A stretch of 36,599 bases of DNA from Candidatus Hydrogenedentota bacterium (lineage in GTDB: Bacteria; Hydrogenedentota; Hydrogenedentia; Hydrogenedentales; CAITNO01). Positions 8,170 through 17,210 of the stretch are shown here, in pieces. Where the stretch lies: positions 1 through 36,599 of the forward strand of contig CAIJOU010000590.1 of NCBI GenBank assembly GCA_903822375.1, written 5' to 3'. The notes below the pieces were generated by a model that worked only from the letters and a program-made list of their open reading frames with translations, was not told where the DNA came from and ran no database searches. The position numbers and the translations under genes are program-made. Every line of letters starts with the position of its first letter. Position 1 is the stretch's first letter.

Positions 8170-10029
8170 TCACCGCGCAACGCCGCATCCACCCACGATG
8201 GTGATTGACGAATAGAATTCACTGCGCATTATAAAGTTGTAGTACAGGGGGCCGAGGTTCCGGCCAAAAACAATCAGGGGGAGATTGCCCAGCTTCAGGG
8301 CAATCGTATCCTCGACGTCGCCAAAGGGGCATGCGCCCGTGTCGGCCACAAAATCGGAAAGGCGCCCCCTTACAGGCGTGACGCTGAACGACGAGGTCCC
8401 AAAAACGCTGACAAAAGCCTTCCCGGGTATAAAGGACTGGGGGGCGATCCTCTGCGCATTGGGCGATATCCCCGGGAGCAGGAAGAGGTCTTCAAGAGCC
8501 TCGTAGCTGTACAACCAGCCGGTTGCATAGGCCATGTAATAATGCGTTGTCTTGTCGTTCAGGGAGTGGTCGACCGCCGTCAGTTTCCAGCATTGGCACC
8601 CGTTGATTATGAACTCCTCCGAAACCTCCGCGCTGATCCCATCGTTTCCATGGGTTCCCGGCGTCACCCATCTATTGCCGACCGCAAGCGGGTAATAGTC
8701 ACAGATTGAGATGCTCCTCGTGGAGAGCACCAGATTCACCGGAGTGCCCGGAGGCACCAGCGTTCCTTTTGCCGGATCCTGGCCTGTCACGCTGCCTTCT
8801 GGAACGGTGTCACTGTACTGCTCTGTTATCGTGCCCACAGTCAGGCCCGCGCTGGTTACGGTTGCCTGTGCATCCGTCTGGGTTCTTCCTGCCGCATTGG
8901 GCACGGCCACCGGTTGCGGACCCTGTGAAAAAACAAGACTGACCGCAGTACCCGGAATCATGATTATGCCGGCGGCCGGGTCCTGGCCAATCACGCGGCC
9001 TGCAGGCACGGTCACGCTCCACACCTGGTTCACACTGCCCAAGGAAAAACCCGCACCCGTAACCGTCGCCTCCGCATCGGACCGGGTTTTCCCGGCGACA
9101 TCCGGGACGGCCACCGACTGCGGTCCCTGGGAAACAGCCAGGTCAACTGCCGTACCCGGAACTGTCATCGCGTCGGCGGCAGGATTCTGACTTATTACGC
9201 AGCCCGCCGGCACTGTTGCACTGGACCCCGGCACCACACTGCCAATGGTGAAACCCGCGGACACCATTGCGGTTTCGGCATCTGCCTCAGTCCTGCCCAC
9301 CACGTTGGGCACAGCCACCGGTTGCGGCCCCTGCGATACGGTCAGACTAACCGTCGCACCGGGCAACGTGAGCGTTGCCGCTGCCGGATCCTGGCTGATA
9401 ACGTTACCCGCCGCAGTCAACGGGTTGTGGAGTTGTGTCACGGTGCCCACGGTCAGGCCCGCTTCCGTGATAACGGTTTGCGCCTCGGCCCGCACCCGGC
9501 CCACCACGTCGGGCACGACTGCCGGCTGCGGCCCGAGGGAACACAACAGGTCCACACCCGCGCCGGAGGACACGCCCGTCCCCGCTGCCGGGTCTTGGCT
9601 AATCAGGTTGCCCGCGGGAACCGTTGCGCTGTATGCCCACCGGATATTCCCCGGCTTGAGCCCTTCCGGGAGCAGAGTCGCCTGCGCTTGGGACAGCGTG
9701 ATGCCCGTGACGTCGGGAACCGTCATGGAACCCGTCTTGGTGCATCCGCCAACCGTACCGGAAGCAAATGCGTTCAGCAAAGACAAGAACCGTATCACAG
9801 GATTCTGGCTGGTCACGTTGCCGGCGCTTGCCGTCGCCCTGTCCGGCCACCGGATACTTCCCGGCATCAGCCCCTCCAGGAGCAGGGGCATTCCCCCCTG
9901 TGTCTGCGTGATGTTCGTGGGAACGGGAACGAGCATGAAGGCCGGCTGGGAGCATCCTCCAACCACAAAGTATGCAGCCAGTACCATCAGCACCAAGCCC
10001 AAATACCGACACCTGACGAGAATGCACAT
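8170..10029 (-). CDS. Lipoprotein with tandem PASTA domains
   Basis: ATG 10029 with RBS TGAGGAGA; lipobox FVVGGC; about 7 repeats of the type VAVPNVVGRTEADAETAMVSAGFTIGSV...VPAGxVISQNPAAxxxxxPGTxVxLxVSQGPQ. The ORF track starts further upstream. Confidence 0.88.
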   Translation of the reverse strand: MCILVRCRYLGLVLMVLAAYFVVGGCSQPAFMLVPVPTNITQTQGGMPLLLEGLMPGSIRWPDRATASAGNVTSQNPVIRFLSLLNAFASGTVGGCTKTGSMTVPDVTGITLSQAQATLLPEGLKPGNIRWAYSATVPAGNLISQDPAAGTGVSSGAGVDLLCSLGPQPAVVPDVVGRVRAEAQTVITEAGLTVGTVTQLHNPLTAAGNVISQDPAAATLTLPGATVSLTVSQGPQPVAVPNVVGRTEADAETAMVSAGFTIGSVVPGSSATVPAGCVISQNPAADAMTVPGTAVDLAVSQGPQSVAVPDVAGKTRSDAEATVTGAGFSLGSVNQVWSVTVPAGRVIGQDPAAGIIMIPGTAVSLVFSQGPQPVAVPNAAGRTQTDAQATVTSAGLTVGTITEQYSDTVPEGSVTGQDPAKGTLVPPGTPVNLVLSTRSISICDYYPLAVGNRWVTPGTHGNDGISAEVSEEFIINGCQCWKLTAVDHSLNDKTTHYYMAYATGWLYSYEALEDLFLLPGISPNAQRIAPQSFIPGKAFVSVFGTSSFSVTPVRGRLSDFVADTGACPFGDVEDTIALKLGNLPLIVFGRNLGPLYYNFIMRSEFYSSITIVGGCGVAR

Positions 10030-10190
10030 GCCGTTCTCCTCAGAAAAGCTGTCCCGGCACCTCCACCACAGACACCTTGTTAAGCATGAACGTTCCTTTC
10101 TCGAAGCCTTGGGGCTCACAGTTTAACCTTGGATCCGTGAAGGCTGTCGTAATGACCGCGGCAGCCGCCTGCGGCCGTTTCGCCAGCTTT

Positions 10191-10245
10191 ATTGTGGCAA
10201 AGGCAGGTAAAATTCATGCAAAGGTTTGGCAAATTTTAGGTAAAG
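10191..10245 (-). promoter_or_regulatory. Heptamer-array promoter module 2 (toward the PASTA lipoprotein)
   Basis: Minus strand: CTTTACC(10245-10239) N4 ATTTGCC(10234-10228) N4 CTTTGCA(10223-10217) N4 TTTTACC(10212-10206), 9 nt, CACAAT(10196-10191). Confidence 0.6.
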
Positions 10246-10300
10246 AAATCCCCTTTCGCAATCAGACGGGCACGGATTGTCGGCCTGAGCGAAGTCCCGC

Positions 10301-10489
10301 TTACTGTCTCAGCCTTTGCACAAACTCGTTGAGAAGTTCCTCGTGCGCCTGATGACCCTTCACACAGCCATAGCGGTCTTGGAGCTTGTCGACAACACTG
10401 CGATGCTTGAAGTAAATGGTCGCCGCGGCGGCAACACAAAGTCGTCCCACGTTCTCCCTGAACTTTCCTAAGGGCTGTTCCCTGTTCAT
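10301..10489 (-). CDS. Small hypothetical protein (62 aa)
   Basis: RBS GGAGACAAACC-ATG; MNREQPLGKFRENVGRLCVAAAATIYFKHRSVVDKLQDRYGCVKGHQAHEELLNEFVQRLRQ; lies downstream of array module 3. Confidence 0.6.
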   Translation of the reverse strand: MNREQPLGKFRENVGRLCVAAAATIYFKHRSVVDKLQDRYGCVKGHQAHEELLNEFVQRLRQ

Positions 10490-10584
10490 GGTTTGTCTCC
10501 TATAAGACTGAACTTCATCTATCCACGCCCGTAAAGGCTGGTACCGTGACTGCCACGGTCACCCGGGGGCATTTCTTCAACCTC

Positions 10585-10639
10585 ATTGTGCCAAACGCAG
10601 GTAAAGTCCCGGCAAAGGTGCGGCAACGATTGGGCAAAG
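10585..10639 (-). promoter_or_regulatory. Heptamer-array promoter module 3 (toward the 62-aa protein)
   Basis: Minus strand: CTTTGCC(10639-10633) N4 CGTTGCC(10628-10622) N4 CTTTGCC(10617-10611) N4 CTTTACC(10606-10600), 9 nt, CACAAT(10590-10585). Confidence 0.6.
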
Positions 10640-10665
10640 AATTCCGCTTTGCGAAGGGTGTGATT

Positions 10666-10720
10666 CTTTGCCAAAGCTTTACGCGCATTTTGCCCACGCT
10701 TCATGTCCCCCTGCTAACCT
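10666..10720 (+). promoter_or_regulatory. Heptamer-array promoter module 4 (toward the BON protein)
   Basis: CTTTGCC(10666) N4 CTTTACG(10677) N4 TTTTGCC(10688) N4 CTTCATG(10699), 9 nt, TAACCT(10715-10720); divergent from module 3. Confidence 0.58.
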
Positions 10721-10830
10721 CCATGCGTGGCCGGCTTGTCGCCGACGCATGGATGTTGGCGCGCCCGCCCGGACGCGCCACTGGAACCGGGGCAATTCCC
10801 CACAAACCAAGAATGAATCGAGGAAACACA

Positions 10831-11610
10831 ATGACACTGAAAGCAATGTATCCCCTGGCGTTTGCGGCGGCTGTGGCCGCACTGTTCGTGGTCTGCATGC
10901 CCGCGCGCGCGTCGGGTGCCGATGACGGGATCAAGTCGTCGTTCACGCAGAGCTACGTCTATAAGACCTATCTCAAGGACGACGCGGTCAAGATCGAGGC
11001 CAAAGACGGCGTCGTCACGCTGACCGGAACGGTGGCCGAGGAATCCCACAAGAACCTGGCGCAGGAGACCGCCGCGAACCTGGCCGGGGTCAGCCGCGTG
11101 GACAATCAACTCACGACCAAAACCCCGGTCTCCGCCGAACTCTCGGATGCCTGGGTCACGGGAAAAGTGAAACTCGCGCTGCTGTTCCATCGCAGTGTCA
11201 ACGTCGTCAAGACCAACGTCGACGTGAAAGACAGAATCGTGACGCTGAAAGGCGAAGCGTCAAGCGTCGCCCAGAAGGAACTGACCACGGAATATGTGAA
11301 GGATGTCGCAGGCGTGAAAGGGGTGAAGAACGAAATGACGGTGGCGGCGACTCCGGAACCGCAGACGAGAACCGCAGGCGAGAAAATCGATGACGCTTCC
11401 ATCAGCGCACAGGTCAAGTTGGCACTGCTGACCCATCAATCGACCAGTGCCGCCAAGACCAAGGTTCAGACACGGGACGGCGTGGTCACGTTGACGGGCA
11501 TTGCAAAGAATGCGGCCGAGAAGACCCTTGTCACCAAGCTGGTCGAAGACATTCAGGGGGTGACCAGCGTGAAGAACGAAATGACCGTCGAAGAAGTCAA
11601 AACCAAGTAG
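10831..11610 (+). CDS. Exported triple-BON-domain protein (OsmY-like)
   Basis: ATG 10831 with RBS CGAGGAAA; signal peptide MTLKAMYPLAFAAAVAALFVVCMPARASG; three BON repeats (VKIEAKDGVVTLTGTVAEESHKNLAQETAANLAGVSRVDNQL, VDVKDRIVTLKGEASSVAQKEL..., VQTRDGVVTLTGIAKNAAEKTL...). The track start at 10546 is too early. Confidence 0.9.
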   Translation: MTLKAMYPLAFAAAVAALFVVCMPARASGADDGIKSSFTQSYVYKTYLKDDAVKIEAKDGVVTLTGTVAEESHKNLAQETAANLAGVSRVDNQLTTKTPVSAELSDAWVTGKVKLALLFHRSVNVVKTNVDVKDRIVTLKGEASSVAQKELTTEYVKDVAGVKGVKNEMTVAATPEPQTRTAGEKIDDASISAQVKLALLTHQSTSAAKTKVQTRDGVVTLTGIAKNAAEKTLVTKLVEDIQGVTSVKNEMTVEEVKTK

Positions 11611-11621
11611 ACTGACCAATA

Positions 11622-11655
11622 GCCTCCGGCTGGCACGAGGGTGCCAGCCGGAGGC
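11622..11655. terminator. Strong perfect hairpin between convergent BON and ADH genes
   Basis: GCCTCCGGCTGGCAC-gagg-GTGCCAGCCGGAGGC, 15-bp perfect stem just after the BON stop; no strong U-tract. Confidence 0.65.
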
Positions 11656-11815
11656 AAAGGATACCTGTCCGAAACATGGGTCGGACAGGGGTTTGGCAAA
11701 GGCGCTGTCGTCTGGAGAACCCAAGGCCCGTGTCCATTGCGCCGCTGCCACCGGGGCATGTTCGCGCACATACTGCGGGCGGCCGCCGATGTTTCTGGCA
11801 GGGTGTGGTTCCCCT

Positions 11816-12865
11816 CTATTCAGCCTTCAGAGAAGCCATGTCGATGGAGAAGCGGTATTTCACGTCCGACTTGAGCAGCCGCTCGTAGGCTTCATTGGCC
11901 TTCTGGATGGGGATGACTTCGACATCGGCGGTGATGTTGTGCGTGCCGCAAAAGTCGAGCATCTCCTGGGTTTCGGCGATGCCGCCTATGGGTGAGCCGG
12001 AAAGGCTGCGACGGCCGAGAATGAGGCTGAAGGCGGAGACGGCGAGAGGTTTCTCCGGTGCGCCGACGAGGGTGATGTTGCCGTCGCGGCGCAGCAGGCT
12101 GATATAGGCGCTGATGTCGTGATCGGCGGCGACGGTGTCGAGGATGAAGTCGAAACTGCCGGCGTGTCCGGCCATCTCGTCGGTATTTCGGGAGATGACG
12201 ACTTCATCGGCGCCGAGGCGGTGCGCGTCATCCTTCTTGCCCGGAGAGGTGGTGAAGACGACGACATGGGCACCGAAAGCATGGGCAAATTTAACACCCA
12301 TGTGGCCCAACCCGCCGAGACCGACCACGCCGACTTTCTTGCCCTCGGTGACATCCCAGTGGCGCATGGGCGAGTAGGTTGTGATCCCGGCGCAGAGCAG
12401 CGGCGCGGCTCCGGCGAGATCGAGGTTGGGAGGGAGGCGCAGGACAAAGCTTTCATCGACGACGATGCTGTCGGAATAGCCCCCGTAGGTCATGCCGCCG
12501 AGTTGCTTATCCGGAGAGTTGAAGGTGAGCGTCATGTTCGGGCAGAACTGTTCAAGACCGGCTTTGCACTCGGGGCAGGTGTGGTCGGAGTCCACCATGC
12601 AGCCGACCGCGGCGAGATCGCCGACCTTGTACTTGGTGACCGCCGCGCCGACTTTGGTTACACGGCCGACGATCTCGTGGCCGGGCACAATTGGGTAGAC
12701 AGTACCGCCCCATTCGTTGCGCACCATGTGCAGGTCGGAGTGGCAGATGCCGCAATACAGGATTTCGATCTGAACGTCGTGTTCATTCGTGTCACGGCGC
12801 GCGATGGTGCTGGAGGCCAGCGGCGATGTCGCACTGCCAGCGGAGTAGGCTTTGGTATTGTACAT
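11816..12865 (-). CDS. Zinc-dependent alcohol dehydrogenase, NAD(P)-dependent (YahK/CAD-like)
   Basis: EILYCGICHSDLHMVRNEWGGTVYPIVPGHEIVGRV, CPECKAGLEQFC structural zinc motif, VGVVGLGGLGHMGVKFAHAFG Rossmann motif. Confidence 0.95.
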   Translation of the reverse strand: MYNTKAYSAGSATSPLASSTIARRDTNEHDVQIEILYCGICHSDLHMVRNEWGGTVYPIVPGHEIVGRVTKVGAAVTKYKVGDLAAVGCMVDSDHTCPECKAGLEQFCPNMTLTFNSPDKQLGGMTYGGYSDSIVVDESFVLRLPPNLDLAGAAPLLCAGITTYSPMRHWDVTEGKKVGVVGLGGLGHMGVKFAHAFGAHVVVFTTSPGKKDDAHRLGADEVVISRNTDEMAGHAGSFDFILDTVAADHDISAYISLLRRDGNITLVGAPEKPLAVSAFSLILGRRSLSGSPIGGIAETQEMLDFCGTHNITADVEVIPIQKANEAYERLLKSDVKYRFSIDMASLKAE

Positions 12866-12945
12866 GATATTTATCCTCTTGTTGGATTAGTTGTTGGTTG
12901 AATCGCCATGAATCTCGCGAACGCTCCTGTTCGGCGACCGATTCA

Positions 12946-13710
12946 TCACTGCTGTTCTTCTTCGGGAATTATCTCATTCAAGCAAGCAATCGCGTTCAAT
13001 GTTCTCGGATAGCCGATATATGGTAACAGTTGCGTAACAACGTTCAGTAGTGTCTGCTTGTCGTTTCCGACATTGATGTTGCCCTGAATATGGCCCTTCA
13101 GCTGCGTGTCACACCCGCCGAGCGACAAGAGCATCGAGAATGTCAGAAGTTCTCTTGCTCCAATGTCAAGCCCTGTTCTGGTGTAGTAGTCGCCAAAGCA
13201 GTTCGCCGACAGATACTTTTGAATATGGATTTGATTCTCCGGAGACCGTTCATACATATTGTCAATCATATCGCCAAAAACCGACTTTGACAACGCCAGT
13301 CCCCTTTCGAATCGTGTTTCAGGAGTGGTTGTGGATTGACCTTCAATCGGTAGTGTCACGCCTCGGCTATCCAGAATTTCGTTTGTGGCGTGAATGAAGT
13401 CAAAAGCCTTTGCAATGCCCACATACGGTACAGACTGATAAACAATCTCTTTTACTTCGATTGGTGTAACACCGACGTTCAGCGCACCATTGAGCATGAA
13501 CTTGTACTCACTCAATGCCTGCTGAGCAATGAGTGAAGCCAGAATGACCATAAGCCTCGTTCTGGCATCAAGGTTCCCGTACGAGATCACTTCGTCGAAG
13601 GCAAAATTGTCGAACACTTCGATGAATTCGGGATCGGTGACCTTGAGCGTTGATTTGTGATTCGGGAAAAGTTCGTCATGATTTCTCTGTGCTGTTTCGC
13701 TGATAGCCAT
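12946..13710 (-). CDS. Carboxymuconolactone decarboxylase (CMD)-family protein
   Basis: LDARTRLMVILASLIAQQALSEYKFMLNGALNVGVTPIEVKEIVYQSVPYVGIAKAFDFIHATNEIL; two CMD halves. Confidence 0.9.
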   Translation of the reverse strand: MAISETAQRNHDELFPNHKSTLKVTDPEFIEVFDNFAFDEVISYGNLDARTRLMVILASLIAQQALSEYKFMLNGALNVGVTPIEVKEIVYQSVPYVGIAKAFDFIHATNEILDSRGVTLPIEGQSTTTPETRFERGLALSKSVFGDMIDNMYERSPENQIHIQKYLSANCFGDYYTRTGLDIGARELLTFSMLLSLGGCDTQLKGHIQGNINVGNDKQTLLNVVTQLLPYIGYPRTLNAIACLNEIIPEEEQQ

Positions 13711-13722
13711 TGCAACGCCTCC

Positions 13723-14133
13723 TTACTTTAACGGGTTGTAAGCTTCGTCTGATACCGGCTCCAGCCATGTGGCCGGACCTTTTTCCGAGTTGACCTCAAT
13801 GGCAAGGTGGACGAACCAGCTGTCCTTTGCGGCGCCGTGCCAGTGCTTGACATCGGCAGGAATATTGACAACGTCTCCGGCGTGAAGTTCGCGTGCAGGC
13901 TTGCCCCATTCCTGATAGTAGCCTCTGCCGCCCGTCACAAGGAGAATCTGCCCGCCCGCATGTTTGTGCCAATTGTTTCGGCATCCCGGCTCAAAGGTCA
14001 CGTTTCCGATGGGACAGGCCGTGCCGAAAGGCGTCAGCATATTGAGCCAAACCGTTCCGTTGAAATTGTCGCTCTTAAATCTGTCTCCGAGGGGAGAGAT
14101 CACGCTGTTGCTAAGATCATTCGAACTCATCAT
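13723..14133 (-). CDS. Cupin-domain protein
   Basis: GNVTFEPGCRNNWHKHAGGQILLVTGGRGYYQEWGKPARELHAGDVVNIPADVKHWHGAAKDSWFVHLAIE. Confidence 0.93.
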   Translation of the reverse strand: MMSSNDLSNSVISPLGDRFKSDNFNGTVWLNMLTPFGTACPIGNVTFEPGCRNNWHKHAGGQILLVTGGRGYYQEWGKPARELHAGDVVNIPADVKHWHGAAKDSWFVHLAIEVNSEKGPATWLEPVSDEAYNPLK

Positions 14134-14147
14134 TTACTCCCTTATTT

Positions 14148-14990
14148 CTACTCGCCGGGTGGGAAGTCGGTTGAGGCAGCAAGTTCCGTTTGTGCTTCGA
14201 AGTCGGCAATGCGTTTGCGCAGCACTCCCAGGGTGCTGGCCAGTGCGGCTGAGCCGAGCGCCATGCGCAGGGGTGCCGGTTCGATGTCAACGCTTTCGAT
14301 TATGCGGGCGGCCATCCGGGCAGGGTCACCGGGGGCGAGACCGTTGGCCGGGTCCAACATTTTAAGAAAGGCATGTGCCGGGTTGTTGTCATAAGCGGGC
14401 AGCAGGTCGGCGACTTGGGCCGAGCCGTACCGAAATTCGGTGCGCGCACCACCCGGTTCCACAATCGTCATCCCGATCCCGAAGGGGGCGACTTCCTGCG
14501 CAACCGATTCCACAAAACCCTCAATACCCCACTTTGTGGCGTGATACATTGAGTTGCCGGGGAACGCGACCTGCCCACCGTAAGTGGATATCTGGATGAT
14601 GCGGCCGTGCCCGGCGGCACGCATATGAGGCAGCACCGCACGGATAAGCTGAATCGAACCGGTTAGGTTCGTGGCAATCATCGCATCAACCTGCGCGTCG
14701 CTCAGTTCCTCCGAGGCGCCGAACAGGCCATAACCGGCGTTACTGACCACGACATCGATCCGACCGAGTTCAGTTGCCGCGCGGTTCACGACCTCGCGCA
14801 TTCTTTCTGTGTCGCGAACATCCAGCAACTCCATGCGGAACCTTACAGGGTATTGTTCGACAAGGTCTGCAACCGCTTCCGGTTTGCGCACCGTGCCCAC
14901 CACCTGATCGCCGCGCTGCAGTAGCAGCTCGGTGATGTTCCGGCCAAAACCGCTGCTCACTCCCGTGACCAACCATATGCGTTCAGACAT
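14148..14990 (-). CDS. Short-chain dehydrogenase/reductase (SDR)
   Basis: WLVTGVSSGFGRNITELLLQRG, NAGYG, ISTYGGQVAFPGNSMYHATKWGIEG (S...YxxxK). Confidence 0.95.
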   Translation of the reverse strand: MSERIWLVTGVSSGFGRNITELLLQRGDQVVGTVRKPEAVADLVEQYPVRFRMELLDVRDTERMREVVNRAATELGRIDVVVSNAGYGLFGASEELSDAQVDAMIATNLTGSIQLIRAVLPHMRAAGHGRIIQISTYGGQVAFPGNSMYHATKWGIEGFVESVAQEVAPFGIGMTIVEPGGARTEFRYGSAQVADLLPAYDNNPAHAFLKMLDPANGLAPGDPARMAARIIESVDIEPAPLRMALGSAALASTLGVLRKRIADFEAQTELAASTDFPPGE

Positions 14991-15028
14991 GACGTTTCTC
15001 CTCCTTGATTGTTCCGGTAGCTTTGTTT

Positions 15029-16030
<1,002 letters not shown>

Positions 16031-16166
16031 TTAATCTCCTGTCTATGGGTTAATCGGCGCCACTCCCGCGGGGGACGCCCGTAATGCACCATACTTTGCC
16101 GGGGGTTACCCGGCTCCTTATGAAGAAATTGTACCCATGCCCATGGAAAAAGCAATAGACCAATTC

Positions 16167-16225
16167 TGCCTGATTCTTGCCTGATTGTCCGAGATTTTGG
16201 ACGAATGTGTCGGGCAACATTCGTC
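16167..16225. promoter_or_regulatory. Candidate operator region between divergent aldo/keto reductase and AraC genes
   Basis: Tandem near-direct repeat TGCCTGATTCT-TGCCTGATTGT (16167-16188) and perfect IR GACGAATGT-gtcgggca-ACATTCGTC (16200-16225). Confidence 0.5.
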
Positions 16226-16265
16226 TCATGGTAAGATAAACAAAGTTAAGAACGGGAGAATTGCA

Positions 16266-17210
16266 ATGCATAAAAACAAGGCCGATTTTGCGCAGAAAGC
16301 CGCCGCCCTGGAACTTGGGCGCGCGGCGCTGGTGGAAAGAATTGCCCGATGGACCGGGAAGGCGGACAAGCCGGACACTGCGATCCCGGCCCTGTCGCTT
16401 CGCCGGTATGAGGCACCCACAGCGCCGACGAACTACATGCACGAACCGAGCATTTGCCTGTCCGTCCAGGGGGCCAAGCGCGTGCTGCTCGGAGAGGAAG
16501 TGTATGTGTATGACGCGCACCACTTCCTGATCACGTCCGTGGACCTGCCCGTTGTGGCGCAGGTCCTTGAGGCGAGCAATGAAAAACCCTACCTGGGACT
16601 GATGCTGAAGCTTGACCCTCGCTCGATTGCGCAACTGATGGTGGACAGTAACCTTCCGCTACCCCCGGCACGGCAGGCAAGCCGGGGAATGGCCGTCAGC
16701 GAGGTTTCGTTGACTTTGCTCAATGCTTTCCAGAGGCTGATTGATTTGCTTGATTCGCCCGGGGACATCCCGGTCCTTGCGCCGCTTATCCAGCGGGAAA
16801 TCCTTTATCGACTGCTTATGGGCGAACAGGGTCCGCGTCTGCGGCAAATCGGGGCGGCGGGAAGCCAGAGCCATCAGATCGCGCGGGCGATCGACTGGCT
16901 GAAGGGAAACTTTACCCGGCCGCTCCGTGTCGACGACCTGGCGGCCCACGCCCGGATGAGCACCTCAACCTTCCATCATCACTTCCGTGCATTGACGGCC
17001 ATGAGCCCGCTCCAGTTCCAGAAGTGGCTGCGGTTGCATGAAGCGAGACGGCTGATGCTTATTGAGCACCAGGATGCGGCCACCGCGGCATTCCAGGTCG
17101 GCTACGAGAGTCCATCCCAATTCAGCCGGGAGTATGGCCGCCTTTTCGGGGCGCCGCCGCTGCGCGACATCACGAACTTGCGCCAAATTGCCTCCGGTGA
17201 CCGGGCCTAG
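16266..17210 (+). CDS. AraC-family transcriptional regulator (AraC_N + HTH), YqhC-like context
   Basis: APTAPTNYMHEPSICLSVQGAKRVLLGEEVYVYDAHHFLITSVDLPVVAQVLEAS (AraC_N) and IDWLKGNFTRPLRVDDLAAHARMSTSTFHHHFRALTAMSPLQFQKWLRLHEARRLM...VGYESPSQFSREYGRLFG (HTH). Confidence 0.94.
   Translation: MHKNKADFAQKAAALELGRAALVERIARWTGKADKPDTAIPALSLRRYEAPTAPTNYMHEPSICLSVQGAKRVLLGEEVYVYDAHHFLITSVDLPVVAQVLEASNEKPYLGLMLKLDPRSIAQLMVDSNLPLPPARQASRGMAVSEVSLTLLNAFQRLIDLLDSPGDIPVLAPLIQREILYRLLMGEQGPRLRQIGAAGSQSHQIARAIDWLKGNFTRPLRVDDLAAHARMSTSTFHHHFRALTAMSPLQFQKWLRLHEARRLMLIEHQDAATAAFQVGYESPSQFSREYGRLFGAPPLRDITNLRQIASGDRA

Noticed and set aside
6999-10720. Heptamer arrays as CRISPR or microsatellite
   Set aside because: Units are 7 bp with 4-nt variable spacers, degenerate, only four per array and locked to a -10 box; no CRISPR-like repeat/spacer sizes.
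16090-16115. Fifth heptamer array (ACTTTGCCGGGGGTTACCCGG)
   Set aside because: Only one good heptamer, wrong spacing and no -10 at the 9-nt position.
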